Positions 15,805-23,624 of a stretch of 64,000 nt of DNA are shown in pieces (within the stretch, counting starts at the first letter, position 1; each line of letters opens with the position of its first letter). This stretch comes from an uncultured Oscillospiraceae bacterium (GTDB lineage Bacteria > Bacillota > Clostridia > Oscillospirales > Oscillospiraceae). The stretch spans positions 62,001 through 126,000 of the forward strand of contig CAKTQV010000004.1 of assembly GCA_934597255.1 (NCBI GenBank). Direction: 5' to 3'. Below the pieces are notes generated by a model, which ran no database searches, was not told where the DNA came from, and was given only the letters and a program-made list of their open reading frames with translations. A program made the position numbers and the translations under genes.

Positions 15805-17235
15805 ATGGGGCGCAATGGCCTGCAAAAGCAGCTGATCCGGCAGTTTTACCGCGGCAATATCCCGGCCTTTGTGCTCGCCGTCGCCGCGGCGCTGGCCGCC
15901 GGCTCGCTCAACATCATTCTCTCGTGGATCATTCAGCAGCTCATCGACGCCGCCTCCGGCATTCCCGGCGCGCGTTCGCTCGCGGAGCTGGCGAAGATCA
16001 GCGGAGGGCTCGTTGCGCTGTGCGTCGCGCTGTCGCTTCTGAAATACGCCGCGCAGCCGCGCTTCATCGCGCGCGCCATGCGGCAGTATAAGGACTTCGC
16101 GTTTCACAAGCTCATGGAAAAAAGCATCGCGTCCTTCCGCGGCGAAAGCATCGCCGCGTATCTCTCCGCCCTGAGCAACGACGCGAGCAGCATCGAGGCG
16201 GATTATCTGACGCAGCAGCTGGCTCTGATCACCAAGGCGGTGACGTTTGCCGGCGCGCTCGCGCTCATGCTGTGGTACTCGCCGCTGCTGACCGCCATTG
16301 CCGTCGGCGTCACGGCGCTTCCCTTCGCCGCCTCCGTGCTGACCGGCGGCCGGGTCCAGTCCGCCGAGCGGCGCGTTTCCGACCGCAGCCGCGATTTTAC
16401 CGCCGCGCTGAGCGACTGCCTTGCGGGCTTTCCCGTGGTCAAGACCTTCCGTGCCGAGCGGGAGATATTCCGCCTGTTTTCCCAGAGCAACCGCGCGCTC
16501 GAGCGCGAAAAATTCGGCCGCCAGCGCGTGCGTATCCTTGTCGGTATGATCGGCTCGGTGACCGGCGTTTTTGCGCAGCTCGGCGTTTTTCTCATCGGTG
16601 CGTATCTGGCTCTCACCGGCCGCGCTCTGACGGCCGGCGCCGTGGTTCTGTTTGTCAATCTGATGAATTTCCTGATCGAGCCCGTTGCGGAGCTGCCGGG
16701 CCTGATCGCCGCCCGGCGGGCGGCGGTCGGGCTGATTGGAAAGCTGGCGGACGCGCTGGAGCAGGACGACGCCCCCGCGGGAAGCGTCCGCCTTGAGCGC
16801 GTCGATCACGGCATCCGGCTGGAAAACGTTTCGTTCAGCTACGACGGGGAAAAGGAAATTCTGCACGGTCTCTCCGCCGAATTTGAGGCGGGCCGCGCAT
16901 ACGCCGTCGTCGGCGCGAGCGGCAGCGGGCTTTCCGGCGGCGAGAAGCAGCGCATCTCGATCGCACGGAGCCTGCTGAAAAAATCGTCGGTCCTGCTGGC
17001 CGACGAGGCGACTGCCGCGCTGGACGCGGAGACGGCCCATCAGGTCACGAGCGACCTGCTCGATCTTTCCGGCGTGACGCGCATCATCGTCACGCACACG
17101 CTCAGCGAAGCGCTGCTTCGCCGCTGTGACGGCATTCTGGTGCTGAAAAACGGCCGCATCGACGAGACGGGCCGCTTTGACGAGCTTATGGAGAAGAAGG
17201 GCTATTTCTATGCGCTGTTCACCGTGGCGCAGTAA
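15805..17235 (+). CDS. ABC transporter permease/ATPase with internal deletion in the ATPase domain
   Basis: A fused half-transporter of the exporter type. Six membrane segments occupy about residues 20-285, and an ATPase domain follows. The ATPase is defective: Walker A reads GASGSG and is followed at once by LSGGEKQR (near 16915-16935). The Walker A lysine, the Q-loop and the helical subdomain, about 100 residues, are absent in frame. Walker B (VLLADEAT) and the H-loop (IVTHTLSEA) remain. At 476 residues it is about 100 shorter than usual. GGCAGCGGG would encode both the GSG of Walker A and the GSG often found just before LSGG, so recombination between short repeats could explain the loss. 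The start at 15805 follows AGGAGG; 15769 is an alternative. Confidence 0.85.
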   Translation: MGRNGLQKQLIRQFYRGNIPAFVLAVAAALAAGSLNIILSWIIQQLIDAASGIPGARSLAELAKISGGLVALCVALSLLKYAAQPRFIARAMRQYKDFAFHKLMEKSIASFRGESIAAYLSALSNDASSIEADYLTQQLALITKAVTFAGALALMLWYSPLLTAIAVGVTALPFAASVLTGGRVQSAERRVSDRSRDFTAALSDCLAGFPVVKTFRAEREIFRLFSQSNRALEREKFGRQRVRILVGMIGSVTGVFAQLGVFLIGAYLALTGRALTAGAVVLFVNLMNFLIEPVAELPGLIAARRAAVGLIGKLADALEQDDAPAGSVRLERVDHGIRLENVSFSYDGEKEILHGLSAEFEAGRAYAVVGASGSGLSGGEKQRISIARSLLKKSSVLLADEATAALDAETAHQVTSDLLDLSGVTRIIVTHTLSEALLRRCDGILVLKNGRIDETGRFDELMEKKGYFYALFTVAQ

Positions 17236-17299
17236 AGCGGCGGGCGGCTATAAACAGGCATAAATAAACCATAAATAAATACATCGCAGGAGGAACACA

Positions 17300-17857
17300 A
17301 TGAAATCGCTGAAAACCATTCAGACACTGGCCGGGATCGGAAAAATACTCAGCCGGATCGCGTTCATTTTCTCCGTGATCGGCTTTTGCGGCTGTATCGC
17401 GGGGCTGCTCAGTCTGGGCCTCGGCAGCGGCGGCGAACTGCTCAGGATCGGCGGCATTACGCTGCACGGCGTGATCTCCGGGAAATACGGCGTCAGCGAC
17501 GGCGGCGTTATCGCCGCGCTTGTCGGCTGGCTGTTTATTTGCGCCGGAGAGGCGGTGCTGGCAAAATTCGCGGAGATATGCTTCAAAAATGAGCAGAAGG
17601 CCGGAACGCCCTTCACGCTGGCTGGCGCGAAGGAGCTGCTGCGGCTCGGCATTCTGACGATCGTCCTGCCCACGGGCTGCGCGGTGCTCGCAAGCATTGC
17701 CGAGGGGATCGCCGCCGGCTTCCTGGACGTTTCGAAGGCCGCGGCCATGGATATGCATTTCGACAGCGAAGCCAGCGTCGTGCTGGGGGTCATGTTCATT
17801 CTCGGCTCCCTGCTGTGCCGCTATGGCGCGGAGCTTTCCCGCGGCGGCGAGAACTGA
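17300..17857 (+). CDS. Integral membrane protein, unknown function
   Basis: A 185-residue protein with four hydrophobic segments (about 20-45, 65-85, 110-130 and 155-175). The AGGAGGAA ribosome site is close to the ATG at 17300. The layout (TM pair, short loop with FKNEQKAGTPFT, TM pair) resembles small DUF2975-like clostridial membrane proteins, but I cannot assign the family with confidence. It is followed by a perfect terminator and is probably the last gene of the exporter unit. Confidence 0.65.
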   Translation: MKSLKTIQTLAGIGKILSRIAFIFSVIGFCGCIAGLLSLGLGSGGELLRIGGITLHGVISGKYGVSDGGVIAALVGWLFICAGEAVLAKFAEICFKNEQKAGTPFTLAGAKELLRLGILTIVLPTGCAVLASIAEGIAAGFLDVSKAAAMDMHFDSEASVVLGVMFILGSLLCRYGAELSRGGEN

Positions 17858-17865
17858 TCCAGGCG

Positions 17866-17910
17866 CGGCCGCCGGGGCTTGAACGGAAAAGGTCCCGGCG
17901 GCCGTCTTTT
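17866..17910 (+). terminator. Strong intrinsic terminator
   Basis: A perfect 11-bp stem CGGCCGCCGGG / CCCGGCGGCCG (17866-17876 with 17894-17904) followed by TCTTTT. Confidence 0.85.
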
Positions 17911-17919
17911 GGTTCATAC

Positions 17920-17948
17920 GAATAAAAATCCGTTTCCCGCAAAAACTA
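17920..17948 (+). promoter_or_regulatory. Candidate forespore sigma-G/F-type promoter of spoVT
   Basis: GAATA (17920-17924) as -35, then 17 nt, then AAAACTA (17942-17948), which matches a CATACTA-type -10 at 5 of 7 positions. There is no good sigma-A promoter. Bacillus spoVT is sigma-G dependent, which makes this plausible. Confidence 0.35.
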
Positions 17949-17983
17949 GCGGGGAAGCAAAAACAGGCAAGGGAGTAATTCGT

Positions 17984-18523
17984 ATGAAAGCAACGGGAAT
18001 CGTGCGGCGCATCGACGATCTGGGCCGCGTTGTGATACCGAAGGAGATCCGCCGCACCATGCGCATCCGTGAGGGCGACCCGCTGGAGATATATACCGAC
18101 GCGGATGGCGAGGTCATATTCAAAAAATATTCGCCCATGGGCGAGCTGAACGGCTTTGCCGCGCAGATCTGCGAGTCCATGACCAAGACCACGGGGCTTC
18201 CGGCAGCGGTATGCGACCGCGACAGCGTGATCGCGGCGGCCGGCGCGGGCCACCGCGAGCTTCTGGACCGGCACATCGGGCCGGAGCTGGAGCAGATCAT
18301 GGAGGGGCGCCGCGCCTATGCGGCGCAGCAGACGGGACGCGCCGTGCCGGCTACGGCGGCGGCGGACGCGCCGCAGGCGGAGATCATCGTTCCGATCCTG
18401 TGCGAGGGCGACGTGCTTGGATGCGTGCTGTTTCTGCAGGGCGAGGGAAAGCGCGCCGGCGAGCTGGAGCTGAAGCTGGCCGGGACGGTGGCCGGTTTTC
18501 TCGGCAAACAGATGGAGACATGA
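17984..18523 (+). CDS. spoVT: Stage V sporulation protein T
   Basis: A 179-residue forespore regulator. The N-terminal swapped-hairpin AbrB domain is textbook (MKATGIVRRIDDLGRVVIPK, then IRRTMRIREGDPLEIYTD). A linker and a C-terminal GAF-like domain follow (residues 57-178). Known role: it modulates sigma-G genes in the forespore. The frame extends upstream to 17879, but the ATG at 17984 follows a GGGAG site and matches SpoVT homologues. It is transcribed alone between two terminators. This gene shows the organism is a spore former or descends from one. Confidence 0.95.
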   Translation: MKATGIVRRIDDLGRVVIPKEIRRTMRIREGDPLEIYTDADGEVIFKKYSPMGELNGFAAQICESMTKTTGLPAAVCDRDSVIAAAGAGHRELLDRHIGPELEQIMEGRRAYAAQQTGRAVPATAAADAPQAEIIVPILCEGDVLGCVLFLQGEGKRAGELELKLAGTVAGFLGKQMET

Positions 18524-18527
18524 AAAT

Positions 18528-18568
18528 AACCGCTGCCTGCCCGCGAACGGGAGACAGCGGTTTCTTTA
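18528..18568 (+). terminator. Terminator of spoVT
   Basis: Stem AACCGCTG / CAGCGGTT (18528-18535 with 18555-18562) followed by TCTTTATT. It also abuts the 3' end of the opposing kinase gene. Confidence 0.75.
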
Positions 18569-19456
18569 TTCCGCAACGATCCGGACGGCGGCGTGAAGAT
18601 TGCGGCAGCATACGTCGAGATGCTCGCCGCCGGCCTCCCCGTCCCGCGTCCAGGGTGTGGGCTCGTCAAAGAGGAAGCGGACGCGGCTGCTGCGCAGCAG
18701 GATCACGTTTTCGCCGGTGAAGTCGCTGGCGAGAACGGCGGAGATCACGTTGGCCAGATCGATCGCATCCTCCGGCGCGCGCACGAGGAATATTTCGAAC
18801 AGACCGTCGCTCAGCGCGCCGTTATCCACATCGCGCAGCCGGACGAGCCCCGCCACGGAGCGGGAATTCGTCACGCCGCCGAACACGAAATCGTCCTCCA
18901 GCGTCCCGCCGTCCCACTCCACGCGCACGTGGCGGCTCGTCACGCGGCCGAGCGCGGCCATGCCGCCGAGGATATAGGCCAGCTTTCCGAGCGCCTGCTT
19001 CTGATTTTGCGGCGTTTCATAAGATACCTCGGTAAACGCGCCGAAGGCGGCGACGTAGGTGAAGTACTCGCAGTCGTTGAAACGGCCCACGTCCAGCGGA
19101 CGGGCCTGTCCGGCCGCGGCCGTCTGCGCGGCGACGGCGGGAGTGCGGGACAGGCCGAGCGAGGAGGCGACGTCGTTGACCGTTCCCATGGGGATGTAGC
19201 CAAGCTCCGGCCTTTCCCGGATCTGCATCAGGCCGGCGATGGTCTCCGACAGCGTGCCGTCGCCGCCGACGCACACGATGCGGTCGAAATCCGCGCCGTG
19301 CGCCGCGGCCAGAGCCGTCGCGTCGCCGCGGCCGTCCGTGAAGAACACCGTGCTGACATAGCTGTTTCGGTGGAAGGCCTGCAGCATATCCGCCAGCGCG
19401 GCCCGGTAGCTCCCGCGGCCGGCGTTGGGATTGATCAGAAGCATCATCTTTTTCAT
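18566..19456 (-). CDS. Diacylglycerol kinase family lipid kinase
   Basis: A 296-residue soluble kinase of the YegS/DgkB/BmrU type. The DAGK catalytic signature is present: LLINPNAGRGS at the N-terminus, VGGDGTLSETIAGLM at about residues 63-77, and GYIPMGTVNDVASSL. These enzymes phosphorylate diacylglycerol or related lipids at the membrane. The start at 19456 is the Met before KKMMLLINPN; a longer frame to 19477 has no ribosome site. A -10 box TATCAT ends 9 nt upstream with no Shine-Dalgarno sequence, so the mRNA may be almost leaderless. Confidence 0.9.
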   Translation of the reverse strand: MKKMMLLINPNAGRGSYRAALADMLQAFHRNSYVSTVFFTDGRGDATALAAAHGADFDRIVCVGGDGTLSETIAGLMQIRERPELGYIPMGTVNDVASSLGLSRTPAVAAQTAAAGQARPLDVGRFNDCEYFTYVAAFGAFTEVSYETPQNQKQALGKLAYILGGMAALGRVTSRHVRVEWDGGTLEDDFVFGGVTNSRSVAGLVRLRDVDNGALSDGLFEIFLVRAPEDAIDLANVISAVLASDFTGENVILLRSSRVRFLFDEPTPWTRDGEAGGEHLDVCCRNLHAAVRIVAE

Positions 19457-19465
19457 AGCGCATCC

Positions 19466-19494
19466 ATGATACGGCAAGCGGCGAAAAAAAGCAA
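19466..19494 (-). promoter_or_regulatory. Promoter of the lipid kinase gene
   Basis: Minus strand TTGCTT (19489-19494), a 17-nt spacer, TATCAT (19466-19471). The -35 lies in the poly-T tract of the upstream terminator. The ATG is only 9 nt past the -10. Confidence 0.5.
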
Positions 19495-19510
19495 GCCGGC
19501 AAAAGCCGGC
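19484..19510 (-). terminator. Terminator of the symporter gene
   Basis: Minus strand GCCGGC-TTTT-GCCGGC (19495-19510) followed by TTGCTTTTTTT. Confidence 0.8.
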
Positions 19511-19544
19511 CTGCGCAGAAAGAGGAAAGAAATCGGCCCGGGGT

Positions 19545-21002
19545 TCAGGACAGCTGCGTCCGCCGCGGGAACAGGCGCGAAAAAAGCACGATGGTCACGC
19601 AGGCGAGAAGCACGCCGAGATAGGTCTCCGTGATGGCGAACGAGCCGATCGTCAGCAGATAACGCCCCCGCACGAGCCGCGGGATGAACCAGGCGATGCA
19701 GCCGGCGAAGCTGGTCAGAACGGCGATGCACACGCCCTTGTCCGACGCTTTGGACAGGCCCGTCCGCCGGTCGATCCAGTACATGCCGAACAGGATCACG
19801 ATGAACAGCACGCCGCGCAGCGTGTAGGCTACCTTGACCAGCGACAGGATGGTGGAGGCGTTGGCCAGCGCGATGGCGAGCAGACAGCACAGCACGCCGG
19901 AAACGGCCGTTCCGAGGCGGGAGACGCGCGTGAGCTGCCGGTCGGTCGGCCGGGCGCCGGGCCGGCGGGCGTAGATATCCCGCGTGAACATCGTGGCGGA
20001 GGCCAGGATGATCGGCGAGATCGTGGACAGGATCGCCGCGAGAACGGAGGCGAGGATGAGGCCGGCGACAACGGGGTGGAAGCTCATGATGAGATCGGTG
20101 TAGGCGAGCTTCGCGTCCGTGACCGCGAGCAGCCCGGCGTGGTTCATGGCCTTGGCCGCCATGCCGAGCAGCGTTGTGAACAGGCCGAAGGGGACGACGA
20201 CCAGAACGGACAGCAGGCACGCCTTTTTGGCGACGCGCTCATCCCTGGCGGCGAGCACGGGCTGGATGCTGGCCTGCGCCGCGCCGGCGGATAAAATGGA
20301 GGCGGCGATCTGGCTGACGACCTCGGACGCGCCCATGCCGGTCATGCTGAAGTGGCGCGTGCCCTCCTCGGCGTCCACGGCGCTGAGCTCGGCCGTGAAG
20401 CCGCTCCAGCCGCCGAGACGGGAAACGGCCAGCACGACGGCCAGGATCATTCCGAAATACATAAAGCCGAGATGCAGCTTGTTCGTGGCCTCCACGGAGC
20501 TCATCCCGCCGCTCATGGTGTAGATAATGAAGATGACGGCGAAAAGACAGCACGACAGGCTGAAATCCAGGCCGAGCAGGCTTTCGCCAAGCTTGCCTGC
20601 GGCGATCATCTGGCTCAGGCCCACGGCGATCATGACGAAGATCAGCAGCGCCGAGCAGACGGTGCGCGACTTCGGTCCGACGAGCTTTTCGATGATGCCC
20701 GGGATGGTCACCTCGTTGTAGCGGCGGTAGCGCGCGGCGAAGAACAGCCCCATCATCAGCATGCCGACGCCGTTGGCGATGGTGTACCACCAGCCGGACA
20801 GGCCGGAATGAAAGCCGCACTCCGAGCAGCCGGTGGTGGCGGTGCCGCCGAGCCACTGGCCGCAGGCTACGCACACGATGGAAAAAACGCCCATCCCGGC
20901 GCCGACGAAGGAGTCGTGCGAGCGGTTTTTCCGGGATGCCAGCACGCCGAGCAGCATGGTGACGGCGAAGTACGCGATAATGATAACAAGCGGCCAGTTC
21001 AT
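19545..21002 (-). CDS. Sodium:solute symporter family protein
   Basis: A 485-residue transporter with 12-13 membrane segments spread over its length. The SSS family pattern is visible: GVLASRKNRSHDSFVGAGMG after TM1, GTATTGCSECGFHSG in TM2, and conserved YNEVTIPGIIEK before TM3. It would import an organic solute with Na+. AGGGAGG precedes the ATG. It lies downstream of the CoA-transferase genes, separated by a terminator at 21039-21078, so it is read through or has its own promoter. Context suggests the solute is a carboxylate activated by the CoA-transferase; this is inference. Confidence 0.88.
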   Translation of the reverse strand: MNWPLVIIIAYFAVTMLLGVLASRKNRSHDSFVGAGMGVFSIVCVACGQWLGGTATTGCSECGFHSGLSGWWYTIANGVGMLMMGLFFAARYRRYNEVTIPGIIEKLVGPKSRTVCSALLIFVMIAVGLSQMIAAGKLGESLLGLDFSLSCCLFAVIFIIYTMSGGMSSVEATNKLHLGFMYFGMILAVVLAVSRLGGWSGFTAELSAVDAEEGTRHFSMTGMGASEVVSQIAASILSAGAAQASIQPVLAARDERVAKKACLLSVLVVVPFGLFTTLLGMAAKAMNHAGLLAVTDAKLAYTDLIMSFHPVVAGLILASVLAAILSTISPIILASATMFTRDIYARRPGARPTDRQLTRVSRLGTAVSGVLCCLLAIALANASTILSLVKVAYTLRGVLFIVILFGMYWIDRRTGLSKASDKGVCIAVLTSFAGCIAWFIPRLVRGRYLLTIGSFAITETYLGVLLACVTIVLFSRLFPRRTQLS

Positions 21003-21038
21003 CCGGTCGTGTCCTCCCTTGATCCTGATTTCCGGGAC

Positions 21039-21078
21039 AAAAAAGGAGGAAGCCTGGAACGGGCTCCAAGCTTCCTCC
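21039..21078 (-). terminator. Terminator between ctfB-like and symporter genes
   Basis: Minus strand stem GGAGGAAGC / GCTTCCTCC (21070-21078 with 21045-21053), then TTTTTTG. It should limit symporter expression relative to the enzymes. Confidence 0.8.
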
Positions 21079-21088
21079 CGCTGTGATT

Positions 21089-21757
21089 TTACTCTTTGAC
21101 CATGCAGCCGACCGTCTCGGGGATGATCAGCTTCGCGCCGGTCTTGGCCTGAACGTCCTCGACGCTCACGCCGGGGGCCGTCTCGAGGAGCTTGGCGCCA
21201 TCGGGCGTGATCTCGATCACGGCCAGCTCGGACACGACATAGTTGATGCAGTGATAGCCGGTCAGAGGCATCTTCGTCTTCTCAACGATCTTGGGGTTGC
21301 CGGCCTTGTCGGTGTGGGTGGTCATGACGATGGTGATCTTCGAGCCGGTCACCAGGTCCATGGCGCCGCCCATGCCCGCGGCGGTCTTGCCGGGGATCAT
21401 CCAGTTGGCCAGGTTGCCCTCCGCATCGACCTCGTACGCGCCGAGGACCGTCGCGTCGATGTGGCCGCCGCGGATGAAGCCGAAGCTGCGGAAGCTGTCG
21501 AAGCAGGAGCCGCCCACGCGCATCATGGAGGCCTTGCCGCCGGCGTCGACCACGTTGGGATCGGCGTGCTCGCCTTCCTTGGGAGCGCCGGTCAGTCCGA
21601 CGACACCGTTCTCGGAGTCGACCCAGACGTCAACGCCTTCGGGCAGATAGTTCAGGCACATCGTCGGCATACCGATGCCGAGATTGACAACGTCGCCGTC
21701 CTGGAAAAAGCGGGCGGTACGGTAAGCAATAAGGTTTTTTCCGGTCAGTTCAGTCAT
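21089..21757 (-). CDS. CoA-transferase subunit B (3-oxoacid/acetate type)
   Basis: The 222-residue beta subunit of a family I CoA-transferase. The catalytic glutamate is in the SENG motif (residues 48-51, VDSENGVVG). The glycine-rich GMGGAMDLV and the TKMPLTG regions are typical of AtoA/CtfB/ScoB. Together with subunit A, encoded 13 nt upstream, it moves CoA between short acyl groups, for example from acetyl- or butyryl-CoA to a dietary acid. Substrate choice cannot be read from the sequence. The gene belongs to a catabolic cluster with a hydroxyacyl-CoA dehydrogenase. Confidence 0.9.
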   Translation of the reverse strand: MTELTGKNLIAYRTARFFQDGDVVNLGIGMPTMCLNYLPEGVDVWVDSENGVVGLTGAPKEGEHADPNVVDAGGKASMMRVGGSCFDSFRSFGFIRGGHIDATVLGAYEVDAEGNLANWMIPGKTAAGMGGAMDLVTGSKITIVMTTHTDKAGNPKIVEKTKMPLTGYHCINYVVSELAVIEITPDGAKLLETAPGVSVEDVQAKTGAKLIIPETVGCMVKE

Positions 21758-21770
21758 TTCAGTTCCCTCC

Positions 21771-22499
21771 TTACGCTTCGGTCAGGGCGCGGCCCTGCAC
21801 AACGGCGTCAACGACAAAGCCCGGGGTCATGACCTCGTCCGGGTCGATCTCGCCGATCTCAACGATCTGCTCGGCCTCGACGATGACATGGTCGGCGGCG
21901 GTGGCAAAGGCTTCGTTGAAGTTGCGGGAGGTGCGGCGGTAGACGACGTTGCCCATCTTGTCGGCCTTCCACGCATGGACGAAGCACACGTCGCCATGCA
22001 GGGGCAGCTCAAGGATGAAGCGCTTTTTGGTGGGATCGGGAACGATCTCGCCCTCGAGGAACTTGAATTCGCCCTTCTCCTCGTCCCACTCGACGACCTG
22101 CTTGCCGTCCATCATGGGCGTGTACAGGCCGGTCGGCGTCAGGACGCCGCCGATGCCGGCGCCGCCGGCACGGACCTTCTCGCACAGGGAGCCCTGCGGA
22201 ACGAAGGTGAGGTCGATCTCGCCCGCCACGACCTTGGCAACGGTCTCGGAGTTGTTGCCGATGTGGGAGCAGGTGATCTTCTTGATGACGTCGGCGCGCA
22301 CGAGCTTGCCGATGCCGCGGCCGGGGACGCTGGTGTTGTTGGAGATAACGCTCAGATCCTTGATGCCGGCATCGATAAGGCCCTCGATGAGAACCTCGGA
22401 AACACCGACGTTGACAAAACCGGGCAGCAGAACGGTCATGCCGTCAAAGCAATATTTGCCGATCGCTTCTTCAACGGTCATGACTTTGGACTTGGCCAT
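21771..22499 (-). CDS. CoA-transferase subunit A
   Basis: The 242-residue alpha subunit, partner of the next gene. Family I features include the N-terminal DGMTVLLPGFVNVGVSE, the ISNNTSVPGRG turn, and VPQGSLCEKVRAGGAGIG (residues 101-118), the AtoD/CtfA CoA-binding signature. It starts 39 nt after a consensus promoter (22538-22566) and has an AAGGATG-like ribosome site. Its strong promoter suggests CoA transfer is needed at a higher level than the neighbouring dehydrogenase. Confidence 0.9.
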   Translation of the reverse strand: MAKSKVMTVEEAIGKYCFDGMTVLLPGFVNVGVSEVLIEGLIDAGIKDLSVISNNTSVPGRGIGKLVRADVIKKITCSHIGNNSETVAKVVAGEIDLTFVPQGSLCEKVRAGGAGIGGVLTPTGLYTPMMDGKQVVEWDEEKGEFKFLEGEIVPDPTKKRFILELPLHGDVCFVHAWKADKMGNVVYRRTSRNFNEAFATAADHVIVEAEQIVEIGEIDPDEVMTPGFVVDAVVQGRALTEA

Positions 22500-22537
22500 G
22501 TGAATATCATCCTTTCTTGTTTTAATTCAACATTTCA

Positions 22538-22566
22538 ATTATACAAGTACATTTCGCAATTGTCAA
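22538..22566 (-). promoter_or_regulatory. Consensus promoter of the CoA-transferase genes
   Basis: Minus strand TTGACA (22561-22566), 17 nt, TATAAT (22538-22543): a perfect sigma-A promoter. The -35 box contains the stop codon of the upstream dehydrogenase gene. Confidence 0.85.
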
Positions 22567-23525
22567 ACCGGGTCGTCCATAAATTTCTGTGCCAGACGGA
22601 AAACCTCGAAAAGCTGCTTGTCGCGCTTGGCCTTGAGCGCGTCGATGTCCTGGCCGGCGTAGTCGTAAAAGCCCTTGCCGGTCTTGATGCCGAGCTCGCC
22701 CTTTTCCACATGCTCCGCCAGCGAAACAGGCATTTCGTCGCCGTGCTCGGGCATGGTGTAGCTGTGGTTGCGGTAGTTGTTCGCCGTCATGTCCAGCCCG
22801 CCGAAGTCGGCGCGCTTGAGAAGGCCCAGGACCACGGCGCGGGGGATGAAGCTGGCCTTCGCCGCCAGGTCGATGGCCTCGGCGTCGCAGTAGCCGTTGT
22901 CGAGAAGATAGAACACCTCGCGGTTGAGGCACTGCTGCAGGCGGTTGACGATATAGCCGCGGATGAATTTCTTCATGAACACCGGCGTTTTTCCGCACTT
23001 TTTCAAAAGCGCGCACACGATGTCGGCGTACTCCTGCGGCGCCTGCTCGCTTTTGACGACCTCGACCAGCGGGATGAGCTGGGGCGGCGCGTACCAGTGG
23101 GCGATGCACAGGCGCGGCAGAATGGCCTGCGGCACAAGCTCAAAGATGTTCAGCGCGGAGGTGTTGGAGGCGATGATGGCCCCGGCCGGCGCGCACGCGG
23201 CCAGCTGCTCGTACAGCGCGGCCTTCGCGTCGCGGTTTTCCACGATGGTCTCCTGAATGAAGTCCGCGCCGTTCACGGCGGCCTCCACGGTCGATTCAAA
23301 GCGGATGCGGCCGAGAATGGCCTCCTGCTCGTCGGCGCGGATGATGCCCTCCTCGGCAAAGGTGGCCAGCGACGAGCGGAGCGCCTCCACGGCCTTCAGC
23401 CGCGTTTCCTCGCGGCGCGTCCACATCACGACGTCGTATCCGCCGATGGCGTAGGTCTGGGCGATGCCGGGGCCCATGGTGCCGGCGCCGAGCACGGCGA
23501 TGGTTTTGATATCCGATAGCTGCAT
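22563..23525 (-). CDS. 3-hydroxyacyl-CoA dehydrogenase family protein
   Basis: A 320-residue NAD-dependent dehydrogenase. The Rossmann motif is VLGAGTMGPGIAQ (residues 11-23). The active-site region is HWYAPPQLIPLVEVV, where classical members have HFFNPP; the catalytic His is kept. The C-terminal domain follows with KKFIRGYIVNRLQQ. It oxidises a 3-hydroxyacyl-CoA or a related hydroxy acid (carnitine-type dehydrogenases share the family). The unusual WYAPP may point to a substrate other than 3-hydroxybutyryl-CoA. It sits between the cyclase and the CoA-transferase genes. Confidence 0.88.
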   Translation of the reverse strand: MQLSDIKTIAVLGAGTMGPGIAQTYAIGGYDVVMWTRREETRLKAVEALRSSLATFAEEGIIRADEQEAILGRIRFESTVEAAVNGADFIQETIVENRDAKAALYEQLAACAPAGAIIASNTSALNIFELVPQAILPRLCIAHWYAPPQLIPLVEVVKSEQAPQEYADIVCALLKKCGKTPVFMKKFIRGYIVNRLQQCLNREVFYLLDNGYCDAEAIDLAAKASFIPRAVVLGLLKRADFGGLDMTANNYRNHSYTMPEHGDEMPVSLAEHVEKGELGIKTGKGFYDYAGQDIDALKAKRDKQLFEVFRLAQKFMDDPV

Positions 23526-23578
23526 GATAGACTGATCTTCTTTCCTGAAAAATTTTTTCCGCGCCCGCGGGCGCGTGT

Positions 23579-23610
23579 CAAAAAGGGCGGGGGACAGCGC
23601 CCTCGCCCTT
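23579..23610 (-). terminator. Terminator after the cyclase gene
   Basis: Minus strand AAGGGCG (23604-23610) pairs with CGCCCTT (23583-23589), with an inner GGG/CCC, followed by TTTTTG. A second palindrome GCGCCCGCGGGCGC lies just downstream. Confidence 0.7.
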
Positions 23611-23624
23611 ATGTATTGCCTTGC

